From Heyndrickxia ginsengihumi (GTDB lineage Bacteria; Bacillota; Bacilli; Bacillales; Bacillaceae_C), in assembly GCF_011008565.1 (NCBI RefSeq), contig NZ_JAAIWK010000012.1, positions 1 through 64,000 of the forward strand: a stretch of DNA of 64,000 nt, in the 5' to 3' direction. Both the position numbers and the translations under genes were made by a program. Below, one piece after another: positions 1-7,513 of this stretch; positions within the stretch are counted from its first letter, which is position 1; each line of letters begins with the position of its first letter. A model generated the notes under the pieces. It was given only the letters and a program-made list of their open reading frames with translations, had not been told where the DNA came from and did not search any database.

Positions 1-42
1 TACTGCTACATATTTTTCTTTTTCTGTAAATCGTTTTTTCAT
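1..42 (-). CDS. N-terminal stub of an unidentified gene cut by the window edge
   Basis: An ATG at 42-40 on the minus strand opens a frame that runs off the left edge after 14 codons (MKKRFTEKEKYVAV). A GGGGTG ribosome-site-like sequence lies 8 bases upstream, inside one arm of a strong inverted repeat. The lysine-rich start resembles a small DNA-binding protein or a transposase OrfA, but 14 residues are too few to assign a family. It is a plausible gene start only. Confidence 0.35.
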   Translation of the reverse strand, partial: MKKRFTEKEKYVAV

Positions 43-49
43 AATAAAA

Positions 50-92
50 CACCCCGATTATTATTTTCAAATTGTGTCTAATAATCGGGGTG
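50..92. promoter_or_regulatory. 13-bp perfect inverted repeat over a ribosome site
   Basis: CACCCCGATTATT (50-62) is perfectly complementary to 80-92, with a 17-base loop. In minus-strand RNA the 3' arm carries the GGGGTG that would be the ribosome site of the left-edge gene, so the hairpin could hide it. There is no long T run on either side, so it is not a typical terminator. Confidence 0.6.
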
Positions 93-110
93 CAGTGCAT
101 GCATTAGCAC

Positions 111-218
111 CAGGAGGCTCACCAGCCGCCCGCGGAAAGCGAAGGATATTTCCGGAGCGGAGTTGGAGCCGCAATATTCGGGTTTTCTTTAGTTAATATA
201 CTTTTGTCCAAGCTCCTT
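111..218. repeat. Decayed dispersed Bacillaceae intergenic repeat (copy 1)
   Basis: The stretch contains GGCTCACCAGCCGCCCGCGG, then AAAGCGAAGGATATTTCCGG, then a GCAATATTCGGGTTTTCTTT segment. Nearly the same text occurs at 28351-28421 with two internal deletions. From general familiarity with Bacillus genomes this is a common non-coding repeat type with G+C-rich palindromic cores. The other half of the element appears lost here. Confidence 0.7.
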
Positions 219-265
219 TTAGGATGTTTTTTTATTTTCTTGTTGCTGTTTCATTAAAAGGGAGA

Positions 266-303
266 AGTGGATTTCCGCTCCATGATGCTCGCACCTTCCG
301 CTT
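266..303 (-). repeat. Short remnant of the same repeat family
   Basis: Read on the minus strand this is AGCGGAAGGTGCGAGCATCA followed by TGGAGCGGAAATCCAC. These match the two outer ends of the repeat seen at 22661-22723 and 58803-58890, with the whole centre deleted. Confidence 0.55.
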
Positions 304-340
304 TAATCAACTTGTATACGATGTAAGTGAATATCCTGTT

Positions 341-793
341 TTATGAAGCAGTTTTTGTAATCATTTTAGCAATTTGTTCAAAGGACATTTGATTCGTCAA
401 ATCATATTCGCCTATTTGGAGCTGCTTTTGATAATCATGAGCAATCAAATACTGACTAAACTGTTTCTCATCTTTAATAATTTCTCCTGTTTTTAAGCGT
501 TTGCTTATATCCATTGTTGTCATACCTTTTGTCACAGATAAATGGTAGCGAACGATTTCTTTATGTTTCTTCGTTTCAGAGGCCTTTTTTGATGTTTGTG
601 ATAACAATTGTTTATTTTTAGCTGCAAGTTGTTGATTTTGTTTTTGTAATTGGTCATATTCGCTTTTTTTTATCACGAGATAGCCTTTTTTTACATGACT
701 CGTATTAGTAGAGAACAATGGCTGGCATGCTAATATAAGCAAGGCTGCAATGAGCAGTCCAAAAGCAAATGCTCTTGTTGTTTGTTTATTCAT
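341..793 (-). CDS. Small membrane-anchored protein with MltG/YceG-like C-terminal segment
   Basis: The 150-residue product starts at the ATG at 793, which has an AGGAG ribosome site; an in-frame ATG at 820 has none. Seen: a hydrophobic segment at about residues 8-25, a Gln/Lys-rich probable coiled coil (about 45-75), then a C-terminal part. There, the pattern GMTTMDISKRL, IIKDEKQFSQYL, LQIGEYDL and MSFEQIAKMI resembles the LysM-like N-terminal subdomain of YceG/MltG endolytic transglycosylases. The much larger MltG catalytic domain is absent, so this is probably a substrate-binding or regulatory paralogue rather than an enzyme. It lies 26 bases after a second anchored minus-strand protein, so the two may be co-transcribed. 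Confidence 0.75.
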   Translation of the reverse strand: MNKQTTRAFAFGLLIAALLILACQPLFSTNTSHVKKGYLVIKKSEYDQLQKQNQQLAAKNKQLLSQTSKKASETKKHKEIVRYHLSVTKGMTTMDISKRLKTGEIIKDEKQFSQYLIAHDYQKQLQIGEYDLTNQMSFEQIAKMITKTAS

Positions 794-819
794 GTAAAAC
801 TCCTTTCGAAAAGAACGCA

Positions 820-1179
820 TTACTTCGCATTCGAAGCTATAATTGATTGCACCTCGTCGACGGAGAGGGCAGATTGTTTTGCAATTTGCTCAAACGATAA
901 ACCTTGATTAAATAAAGCGAGTACTTGGCTTTTCAGAATTTCATTTATTGGTTTATTCTTTTTATGTTGAAGATCTGTTTTTGAAACAAATGGTTCTCCA
1001 CCTAACAACTCTTCTTCTAACACTTTCAGTCTTTTTTTTAGTTTGTAGGATTCTTGGAAAAATTGCATTGATAATTCTTCTACTTCTTGATGTACTTGCT
1101 CTGTTCCATTTTTCTGGAAAAAGGAAAGAATAAAAAGAATAATTGCAGCAATTAATAGAATAACAACTATTGTATACAA
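820..1179 (-). CDS. Membrane-anchored coiled-coil protein with C-terminal HTH-like motif (SwrB/DUF6115-like architecture)
   Basis: The 119-residue product is read from a TTG at 1179, 8 bases after AAAGGAG; the longer frame to 1221 has no ribosome site. Seen: one N-terminal transmembrane helix (about residues 2-20), a charged coiled coil (about 25-55), and a C-terminal helix-turn-helix-like stretch (LFNQGLSFEQIAKQSALSVDEVQSII). This order, with the SFEQIAK motif, is the layout of SwrB/DUF6115 family proteins of motile Bacilli. The assignment rests on architecture only. The downstream partner at 341-793 also has SFEQIAK, in a different context. Confidence 0.7.
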   Translation of the reverse strand: MYTIVVILLIAAIILFILSFFQKNGTEQVHQEVEELSMQFFQESYKLKKRLKVLEEELLGGEPFVSKTDLQHKKNKPINEILKSQVLALFNQGLSFEQIAKQSALSVDEVQSIIASNAK

Positions 1180-1399
1180 ATATTTCACTCCTTTAAAATC
1201 AATGGGATGCTCATTTATCAATTGTTTATCATCATGAATCTAATCATATTTATACCATTAAATGAAATGAAAGTTAATGACTTTTTTATTTACTGCTTTT
1301 TGATATAAAATCATACTAGCATTTCAGGAAAAAAAATGATATTATAGAAAAGTCGTATGAATAGTTGATGAAATGTCATGATGTTTGGAGGGAATTATA

Positions 1400-1549
1400 A
1401 TGCGTGTAAATATAACATTAGCTTGCACAGAATGCGGTGAGCGTAACTATATTTCAACAAAAAATAAACGTACGAATCCAGACCGTATTGAATTAAAAAA
1501 ATACTGTCCTAGAGAAAAACGTACTACAGTACACCGCGAAACAAAGTAA
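1400..1549 (+). CDS. rpmG: 50S ribosomal protein L33
   Basis: A 49-residue protein of the normal L33 length, with an excellent ribosome site (GGAGGGAATTATA) before ATG. The N-terminal [13 protein letters not shown] and the C-terminal [17 protein letters not shown] are typical. It keeps the CxxC pair (Cys9, Cys12) and a third cysteine (Cys36), but the fourth zinc-ligand position is not a cysteine, so it looks intermediate between the zinc-binding and zinc-free forms. L33 is a small surface protein of the large ribosomal subunit. Its own terminator follows at once. Confidence 0.96.
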   Translation: MRVNITLACTECGERNYISTKNKRTNPDRIELKKYCPREKRTTVHRETK

Positions 1550-1576
1550 GCAGTAGGAATTTCCTGCTGCTTTTTT
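1550..1576 (+). terminator. rpmG intrinsic terminator
   Basis: GCAGTAGGA and the complementary TTCCTGCTGC form a 9-bp stem with a 3-base loop, followed by six T residues directly after the rpmG stop. Confidence 0.88.
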
Positions 1577-1616
1577 CTTTCCCTTTTTATTATAATGAGA
1601 TTTAGGATGTGGTTCG

Positions 1617-2174
1617 ATGGATAAGAAAACATTAAGAACACAATTGAAGGCAAAGCTTGCTACAATTGATCGGCCTAAATATGAGCAAAAATCATTACAT
1701 ATTGCAACAAAATTATACTCACTTCCCGAGTGGAAAGAAGCTGAAAAAATTGCCATTACAATATCAAATGTTCCAGAGGTAGATACATGGCAGATCATAA
1801 GAAAAGCGTGGGAACAGCAAAAAAAAGTGTGTGTTCCAAAATGCCTTTCAGATCAAAAACAACTTGAATTTTACGAATTGCGTGCTTTTACTGATTTAGA
1901 AAAGGGTTTTTATGGTCTATACGAGCCAATTAAAGAGGCGAAGAAAGTATCAAAAGATTCCATTGATATTATCATTGTTCCTGGATTAGCTTTTACTTAT
2001 GAAGGGTATCGTTTAGGCTTTGGCGGTGGTTATTATGATCGATTTTTAGCCAATTTTACAAAGAAAACGATTTCTTTAGCTTTTAAAGAACAACTCATTG
2101 ATTCTCTTCCAATTGAGACATTTGATATTCCGGTTAGAACAATTGTAACAGAAGACCAAATTATTTATGTTTAA
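1617..2174 (+). CDS. yqgN: 5-formyltetrahydrofolate cyclo-ligase
   Basis: A 185-residue protein of normal family length. It catalyses ATP-dependent conversion of 5-formyl-THF to 5,10-methenyl-THF in the cytoplasm. Seen: an N-terminal basic segment (KKTLRTQLKAKL), the central VPGLAFTYEGYRLGFGGGYYDRFL signature (about residues 121-144) that forms the nucleotide and folate site, and the short C-terminal domain. The ATG at 1617 has AGGATGTGG just upstream. yqgO follows closely, and both end before the terminator at 2498. FolD and GcvT elsewhere in the window act in the same one-carbon pool. Confidence 0.95.
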   Translation: MDKKTLRTQLKAKLATIDRPKYEQKSLHIATKLYSLPEWKEAEKIAITISNVPEVDTWQIIRKAWEQQKKVCVPKCLSDQKQLEFYELRAFTDLEKGFYGLYEPIKEAKKVSKDSIDIIIVPGLAFTYEGYRLGFGGGYYDRFLANFTKKTISLAFKEQLIDSLPIETFDIPVRTIVTEDQIIYV

Positions 2175-2242
2175 ACATGACGGATAAAATTCTCCATTCC
2201 ACACACACTAAAAATAAAGTGAAAAAGAATGGAGTGAAAAAG

Positions 2243-2419
2243 ATGAATGGCTGGGGAAAGTGGATTGCTTTATTTATTTTCTTAATTTCAGCTTATAAAT
2301 ATCGCTATAAATTAGTAAATGTCCTTCTAGGTAGCTATTTTCTTAGAAGATCGATTGTCAAAATTGCAATGTCTATCCCGAAATTAAGATCCACATTTAT
2401 AAGCAGTGCTTTTAAATAG
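2243..2419 (+). CDS. yqgO: Small YqgO-like membrane protein
   Basis: A 58-residue product from the ATG at 2243, which has GGAGTG upstream; the frame extends to 2177 but nothing there resembles a ribosome site. A hydrophobic stretch at about residues 7-18 is followed by a basic, aromatic segment (YKYRYKLVNVLLGSYFLRRS). Name and call rest on position between yqgN and the rhomboid gene plus size; function unknown. The low-complexity positive C-terminal half suggests a membrane-surface peptide. Confidence 0.7.
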   Translation: MNGWGKWIALFIFLISAYKYRYKLVNVLLGSYFLRRSIVKIAMSIPKLRSTFISSAFK

Positions 2420-2497
2420 TAATTGTTAGACAGTGTTGCTTTATACGGAAATAGATTTTTTTCATGTTTTTAAACATGTATTAAATTGATAAATATT

Positions 2498-2548
2498 AAA
2501 AAAGAACGAATGCAAAAAAGGAAATTCTTTGCAGATCGTTCTTTTTTT
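2498..2548 (+). terminator. yqgN-yqgO terminator
   Basis: AAAAAAGAACGA (2498-2509) pairs with TCGTTCTTTTTT (2536-2548), and an inner TGCAAA/TTTGCA extends the stem. A long T run follows. The A-rich 5' arm lets it work in both directions. Confidence 0.85.
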
Positions 2549-2605
2549 CGTTATAGTAGATACAACATATTCGATATGATTAAAAAGGAAAAGGTAGGAG
2601 AGACT

Positions 2606-3781
2606 GTGAGCAGTAGAGAGGACTTCCTTTTTTGGCGATTAAGTCATTACTTTATTGTAGAGAAGGGCTACCGTCTTGTTCAAATGAGTGAAGGATTTGA
2701 GGAGCTCTGGTTAGAAAATGTTGCAAATAAACAGGCGCAATTCGTTCGTCTTCTTCGCTATGACTTAGATTGGGGGAATTGGCTAGCTCGTGATATTGCC
2801 CATGTCGGGACGCAAACAGAGAGTCTCTGTCAACAGTTAGGGAAAGCTTCTCTTCACACTTTAAATATCTATGTCAGCCAGTATCCGCCAGTCGATGATT
2901 ATGAGGCACACATTTCGGAAAGTTTAGTTGTAAATAAGGGCAAAGCATATGTACATACGATTTTATTTGAAACGGAGCATTATATTGACAGCTTAAAACA
3001 ATTAATGGTCACAATGGGCGATCGTCTCGATATTAAGCTAAATCATGCCTATGACGATAAAGATATTGAATTATTACAAAGATCGGTTTTAACTCAGGCA
3101 GTTCAAAATCAGGAAAAAGAAAAAAATCTATTTGAAGCAGCAACACCGTTTTTTACCTATATATTTTTAGCAGTTCAAATCGCAATATTTCTTATCATGA
3201 CAGTAACAGGCGGAACAGAAAATACGGCAAATCTCATTCGCTTTGGTGCAAAGTATAATCCACTGATGTTACAAGGAGAATGGTGGAGGTTCATCATGCC
3301 TATATTTATTCATATTGGGATATTGCACTTATTAATGAACTCACTTTCACTCTATTATGTTGGAACATTGGTAGAAAAAATCTATGGACGAATTCGATTT
3401 GCATTGATTTATTTGTTTGCTGGTTTTTCAGGTACGCTAGCTAGTTTTTTGTTTAGCAATAGCATTTCCGCAGGGGCAAGCGGTGCAATTTTTGGTTTAT
3501 TTGGTGCACTGCTATATATTGGCACTGTTTATCGAGCATTATTTTTTCGTACGATGGGCTCGAATGTGATTATGCTCGTCATTATAAACCTTGTCTTCGG
3601 TTTTACGGCATCGGGAATTGATAATTCTGGTCATATTGGCGGTTTAATTGGGGGATTTTTAGCTGCCGCAATTGTTCATTTGCCAAAAGAAAAACGCCTA
3701 ATTGTACAAATTGTCTCCTTATTCATTACATTGCTGACAACAGTTTTACTACTTTATATTGGATTTCATCCAAATACTTAG
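2606..3781 (+). CDS. gluP: Rhomboid family intramembrane serine protease GluP
   Basis: 391 residues from a GTG at 2606, 5 bases after GTAGGAG; the frame open from 2486 lacks a ribosome site and overlaps the upstream terminator. A cytoplasmic N-terminal domain of about 170 residues precedes a rhomboid core with seven or so membrane helices. The catalytic Ser lies in GASGAIFG (about residue 292) and the His in NSGHIGG (about 343); the HIGILHLLMNSL helix carries the conserved His/Asn. In B. subtilis YqgP cleaves membrane proteins, including the Mg transporter MgtE. The B. subtilis protein continues with a large C-terminal TPR region; here the protein stops right after the last helix (LLLYIGFHPNT), so the tail is missing. 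Confidence 0.93.
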   Translation: MSSREDFLFWRLSHYFIVEKGYRLVQMSEGFEELWLENVANKQAQFVRLLRYDLDWGNWLARDIAHVGTQTESLCQQLGKASLHTLNIYVSQYPPVDDYEAHISESLVVNKGKAYVHTILFETEHYIDSLKQLMVTMGDRLDIKLNHAYDDKDIELLQRSVLTQAVQNQEKEKNLFEAATPFFTYIFLAVQIAIFLIMTVTGGTENTANLIRFGAKYNPLMLQGEWWRFIMPIFIHIGILHLLMNSLSLYYVGTLVEKIYGRIRFALIYLFAGFSGTLASFLFSNSISAGASGAIFGLFGALLYIGTVYRALFFRTMGSNVIMLVIINLVFGFTASGIDNSGHIGGLIGGFLAAAIVHLPKEKRLIVQIVSLFITLLTTVLLLYIGFHPNT

Positions 3782-3803
3782 AATAGTGTCGGGATTTTAC
3801 AGT

Positions 3804-4679
3804 TTAAGAAATCCTCTGTTTTAATAAAACATAGTCTTGATCTTTTGTTGGAATCAATACATACAATGTTTTCTCCTTCAAATTGATTACAACGAGGGGA
3901 AGATAGCTGCCAATAGGATTCATTGGTGGCTTATTTTCATTTCTAAACCCAATCATATAATTTTTATATAATCCTTCCCATAGCTGACCAATGATTTTTT
4001 GTGTGTCAGCAACAGACAAGCCGCGTATTGGTGTTTGATTGTATTGATACAAGTCAGTCAACGGTATCGAAATAAGCTCCTTGTTAGTTAGTCCATATTT
4101 TGCTTTCCCCTTTATCCATAATGACTGTAATCTTTGAGTTGTGTATTGATTTAATGCAACTTGCCACTCACTTTCTGCTTTATTTTTAGGATGAATAAAT
4201 GAAGAAGCATGTTTTGATGGTGAAACAATCATATATAGTTGGGCATTGGACATTTTTTGTGTACTTCTAATCGATTCACCGTTATGTAATTCACCATAAT
4301 GAAAAGTGATCGCTTGAAATAATGCACTTTCTGAATTTGAAACGATTTTTTGTTCTTTAATGGTTTCGGTATTTGTTTTCCATTTTTTAATTCCTAAAGT
4401 GCCCTTTAACTGTCCATTTTCATACAATAAACCAACATCCTGACGAAGATAAGCTTTTCGATCTAATGTTGACTCAATGCTCCATAGAAGATGATACTGC
4501 TCTCCAAATGCCGAGGAAGTTTGGTGCAAACTCGTTTTCGTCTTTGTAAATCTCGCTTCTTTTTCAATTGAAAAAAAAAGAATGCTTTCCTTTGTTTGCT
4601 GATGGGGGAAAATGGTATATGTAACAAATACTATAACTAGCAGGAGTAAAAATATATAATATTTAAACTTATTATGCAA
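3804..4679 (-). CDS. Unrecognised membrane-anchored or secreted protein
   Basis: 291 residues from a TTG at 4679, placed 7 bases after GGGAGGG. One N-terminal hydrophobic helix (about residues 7-25) with basic residues before it and no lipobox cysteine suggests a signal anchor. The rest is soluble, mixed alpha/beta, with no cysteines noticed and no motif I recognise. A C-terminal segment (LPLVVINLKEKTLYVLIPT) looks like two beta strands. It is monocistronic, facing gluP and divergent from yqgQ. I make no functional claim. Confidence 0.65.
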   Translation of the reverse strand: MHNKFKYYIFLLLLVIVFVTYTIFPHQQTKESILFFSIEKEARFTKTKTSLHQTSSAFGEQYHLLWSIESTLDRKAYLRQDVGLLYENGQLKGTLGIKKWKTNTETIKEQKIVSNSESALFQAITFHYGELHNGESIRSTQKMSNAQLYMIVSPSKHASSFIHPKNKAESEWQVALNQYTTQRLQSLWIKGKAKYGLTNKELISIPLTDLYQYNQTPIRGLSVADTQKIIGQLWEGLYKNYMIGFRNENKPPMNPIGSYLPLVVINLKEKTLYVLIPTKDQDYVLLKQRIS

Positions 4680-4820
4680 TCGTTATCCCTCCCTTCAGTA
4701 CAAAGGCAATTAAATATCATCGTTCCACATAAATGAGCCAATAATGATTCTGATCAAAAGTGAACAACCTTTATGAAAATATATGAACGAGTTATTTGTT
4801 TATGCACTGAAAGGAAAAGC

Positions 4821-4849
4821 TTGTTTGTATAACAATATTCTACTATACT
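4821..4849 (+). promoter_or_regulatory. Sigma-A promoter of yqgQ-glcK
   Basis: TTGTTT (4821-4826), a 17-base spacer and TATACT (4844-4849), 35 bases ahead of yqgQ. Both hexamers differ little from the consensus. Confidence 0.6.
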
Positions 4850-4883
4850 TTTTTTAGAGCTTTTAATAAAAGGTTGGGAAGTT

Positions 4884-5084
4884 ATGAGAACGCTTTATGA
4901 TGTACAGCAATTATTAAAAACGTTTGGTATTATCGTTTATATTGGCGATCGTACAGCAGATCTTGAGTTAATGGAATTAGAGTTGAGGGAGCTATACACA
5001 GCTCAATTAATTGAAATAAAAACATATCAAACGGCTTTATTGTTAATTCGCCAGGCAAAACAATCTATAAAGGATAAAGGGTGA
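4884..5084 (+). CDS. yqgQ: YqgQ family protein (DUF910)
   Basis: A 66-residue, mostly helical protein of the small YqgQ/DUF910 family (MRTLYDVQQLLKTFGIIVYIGDR start is typical). ATG at 4884 follows GGGAAG. The family almost always sits directly before the glucokinase gene, as here, where 5 bases separate its stop from the glcK start, so the two are translationally close. Its biochemical role is not established; a three-helix nucleic-acid or protein-binding fold is assumed. Confidence 0.9.
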   Translation: MRTLYDVQQLLKTFGIIVYIGDRTADLELMELELRELYTAQLIEIKTYQTALLLIRQAKQSIKDKG

Positions 5085-5089
5085 ACTAT

Positions 5090-6061
5090 ATGGCTGATCA
5101 ATTGATTTTAGGTGTAGATTTAGGTGGAACAACTACTAAAATAGCAATCTTAAATACGGACGGAGAAATTCAGCACAAGTGGGAAATTACCACTGATAGT
5201 TCAAATGACGGCGAACATATTTTGCCAAATATTGCGCAATCATTTACTGCAAAACTTGCTGAATTAAATCTATCAAAGACTGATTTTTTAGGTATTGGAA
5301 TTGGGGTTCCAGGACCGGTGGATATGGAAGCAGGCATTATGTACGAGGCGGTTAATCTCGGCTGGTCTCCAAACTATCCTGTCGTTAAGAAATTGCAGGA
5401 TTTAGCAAAAATGCCAGTTGTCATTGATAATGATGCAAATGTTGCTGCACTAGGAGAAATGTGGAAAGGTGCTGGAGAAGGGACGAAAGATTTAGTGTGT
5501 GTTACATTGGGGACCGGTGTTGGCGGCGGGATGATTGCTAATGGTGACATTATCCATGGTGTAAAGGGGGCAGCAGGAGAAATTGGTCATATTACAGTTG
5601 TTCCTGAACACGGGGCACCATGTAATTGCGGAAAAACTGGCTGCTTGGAAACAGTTGCATCGGCAACAGGCATTGTTCGTATTGCGAAGGAGCATATGCA
5701 AGCCTCAGAACAACCATCTGCTTTAAGGGACGTATTAAAACAGCATGGCTGCATTACTGCTAAAGATGTATTTGAATGTGCAAGTAATCATGATAAGCTC
5801 GCTGTTGAAGTCATTGATTACGTAACAATGCATTTAGGTTTAGCATTAGCAAATGTCGGAAATGCTTTAAATCCAGAAAAAATTGTCCTTGGTGGCGGAG
5901 TATCCAAAGCGGGAGATTCACTTTTAAAACCATTGCAAGCTTATTTTTCAACATTTGCTTTCTCAACGGTGGCAAAATCAACAACGATAGACGTTGCAAC
6001 GTTAGAAAATGATGCAGGTGTGATTGGAGCCGCTTGGCTTGTTTTAAATAAGCAGCCATGA
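5090..6061 (+). CDS. glcK: Glucokinase (ROK family)
   Basis: 323 residues from the ATG at 5090 behind AAAGGGTG. It phosphorylates cytoplasmic glucose with ATP. Seen: the ATP phosphate loop LGVDLGGTTTK (about 9-19), catalytic Asp in IDNDANVAALGE (about 109-120), GTGVGGG (about 137-143), and the ROK zinc site HGAPCNCGKTGCLE (about 170-183). The C-terminal EKIVLGGGVSKAG closes the nucleotide site. Length and motifs fit B. subtilis GlcK. It is the middle gene of yqgQ-glcK-yqgX. Confidence 0.96.
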   Translation: MADQLILGVDLGGTTTKIAILNTDGEIQHKWEITTDSSNDGEHILPNIAQSFTAKLAELNLSKTDFLGIGIGVPGPVDMEAGIMYEAVNLGWSPNYPVVKKLQDLAKMPVVIDNDANVAALGEMWKGAGEGTKDLVCVTLGTGVGGGMIANGDIIHGVKGAAGEIGHITVVPEHGAPCNCGKTGCLETVASATGIVRIAKEHMQASEQPSALRDVLKQHGCITAKDVFECASNHDKLAVEVIDYVTMHLGLALANVGNALNPEKIVLGGGVSKAGDSLLKPLQAYFSTFAFSTVAKSTTIDVATLENDAGVIGAAWLVLNKQP

Positions 6062-6108
6062 TTTTTTAAATTTATATATATAATTGCTGCAATGATGGAG
6101 GTATGTTG

Positions 6109-6741
6109 ATGGAATGGCAATCACTGTCTTTAGGTCCTGTTCAAGCAAACTGTTATATATTATGGAATGAACAATTGGAGTGCATTATTGTTGATCCTGG
6201 TGCGGAAGGGGAGAAAATTGAAGCTTTTATTAAGGAAAAGGGATTAATACCGCTAGCAATTTTATTAACTCACGCCCACTTTGATCATATTGGTGCACTT
6301 GATTACATTCGCGATATTTACGATGTACCAGCTTACGTTCACAAAAAAGAAGCTGCTTGGTTAAATGATGCATCTTTGAACGGCTCGCAATTATTCCCAG
6401 TAGGACAAGTCGCAGTCCGACCTGCTGAAAAGATTATTGAGCAGGAAGGAGATTTAACGATTAAACATTTTACATTTCAAGTGTTGGAAACACCAGGACA
6501 CTCACCAGGAAGTATATCTTTTGTATTAAAAGCTGAGAATATCGTTATCTCAGGAGATGCTTTATTTGCTGGGAGTATCGGAAGAACAGATTTACCTGGT
6601 GGCAGTCACAAGGAACTGCTTGCGAGCATTCATAATAAACTCCTTACATTAAGGGAAGATACGATTGTTCTTCCAGGGCATGGACGTCCGACTACCATTA
6701 TAGATGAAATGGATGGAAACCCATTTCTCAATGGATTTTAA
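6109..6741 (+). CDS. yqgX: Metallo-beta-lactamase fold hydrolase YqgX
   Basis: A 210-residue protein of the glyoxalase II-like subgroup. The start is the second ATG (6109), 6 bases after GGAGGT; the ATG at 6103 abuts the ribosome site. The binuclear metal site is visible as THAHFDH (about residues 55-61), TPGHSPGS (about 128-135), the Asp in SGDALFAGSIGRTD and the final His in LPGHGRPT. Without the extra C-terminal helical domain of true glyoxalase II the substrate is uncertain; B. subtilis YqgX-type proteins are described as MBL-fold hydrolases. A weak hairpin follows. Confidence 0.92.
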   Translation: MEWQSLSLGPVQANCYILWNEQLECIIVDPGAEGEKIEAFIKEKGLIPLAILLTHAHFDHIGALDYIRDIYDVPAYVHKKEAAWLNDASLNGSQLFPVGQVAVRPAEKIIEQEGDLTIKHFTFQVLETPGHSPGSISFVLKAENIVISGDALFAGSIGRTDLPGGSHKELLASIHNKLLTLREDTIVLPGHGRPTTIIDEMDGNPFLNGF

Positions 6742-6747
6742 TCTTTT

Positions 6748-6786
6748 CCCCATCTGCTTGTATCGGTAAAAACGGTCTGGATGGGG
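6748..6786 (+). terminator. Possible terminator after yqgX
   Basis: CCCCATC (6748-6754) pairs with GATGGGG (6780-6786), with some inner pairing. Only a short TATT follows, so termination would be weak. Confidence 0.4.
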
Positions 6787-6848
6787 TATTCTACTATACA
6801 AAGGATGTTCAAATGAATGTTATATCGTTCATAAAGATGAAGCTAATT

Positions 6849-6915
6849 GGGCGAGACGCTTGCGGGAAACGCGGAATTGCTGAGACCCCGTAGGCTCAGC
6901 AGCCTGGAGCGAAAA
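6849..6915 (+). repeat. Decayed dispersed intergenic repeat (copy 2)
   Basis: GCGAGACGCTTGCGGGAAAC, then TGAGACCCCGTAGGCTCAGC and AGCCTGGAGCGAAAA keep the order of blocks seen in the other copies (glossed as 'cgagac-tgcgggaaa-gagaccccg-ggctcagcagc-ctggagcg'). It has no coding potential and is much richer in G+C than the flanks. Confidence 0.7.
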
Positions 6916-7009
6916 TGTTTATGATGAAAAAACAATAGAGTGTTGAAAAACAGCCTTTTCATTTTGACTATTCAATAGATATTATATTAAGCGAGGAGGT
7001 GCCTATAAT

Positions 7010-7384
7010 ATGCTAAATCAAAAATATACGATCGATTCTAAATATATACAACAGCATTTAGCAAATGAAAGAACCTATTTAGCATGGATTCGCACAAGCA
7101 TTACGATAATGGGTGTAGGTTTTTTAATTACAAATCTGCATTTCTCAACATTGTCTTCAAAAATATTAATAAGTGATGTGTTAGCGAAAATAATTGGATT
7201 AACATCTATTTTTGTGGGAATCATTTCAATCATTATTTCAACTTTTACATACTTTCAAAAGAGCAAAAAGATTAATCAGCAAACATTTACTTTTTCAAGC
7301 TTATCTGTCATTTTTCTTTCGGTAGCACTTGTCCTTATTTTCATCGTATTTAGTATTTATTTTTTGTGTATTTGGGGTTTCTGA
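7010..7384 (+). CDS. DUF202 (YidH-type) membrane protein
   Basis: 124 residues, with a strong GAGGAGGTG ribosome site. The DUF202 signature LANERTYLAWIRTSI lies at about residues 17-31, followed by three hydrophobic helices (about 32-50, 60-80, 96-120). DUF202 proteins are small inner-membrane proteins of unknown function that also form the C-terminal part of some VTC polyphosphate complexes. No partner of that kind is nearby. The gene is flanked by a decayed repeat upstream and the csoR operator downstream, in a stretch that does not match the B. subtilis order. Confidence 0.88.
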   Translation: MLNQKYTIDSKYIQQHLANERTYLAWIRTSITIMGVGFLITNLHFSTLSSKILISDVLAKIIGLTSIFVGIISIIISTFTYFQKSKKINQQTFTFSSLSVIFLSVALVLIFIVFSIYFLCIWGF

Positions 7385-7432
7385 CATCCTGTCTCAGTAC
7401 CAAATTTTATAAGTGGTTTAACTCCCTTTTCT

Positions 7433-7451
7433 ATACACTAGGGGGGTACGG
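7433..7451 (+). promoter_or_regulatory. CsoR-type operator
   Basis: ATACACTAGGGGGGTACGG is a TAC...GTA inverted repeat with a G tract and closely matches the operators CsoR uses in front of copZA in Bacillus. It lies 60-80 bases ahead of csoR, which implies autoregulation by copper. Confidence 0.65.
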
Positions 7452-7513
7452 TAATTTAAGTATAAAAAGATAATCATAATTACTATGAAGGGGGATTCAA
7501 ACAGGTGGACATA

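Noticed and set aside
1-42. Calling the left-edge stub an IS3-type transposase OrfA
   Set aside because: Fourteen residues do not support any family; only the hidden ribosome site suggests it.
948-1133. 61-codon plus-strand frame inside the SwrB-like gene
   Set aside because: It is the antisense shadow of a gene with a proper start and ribosome site.
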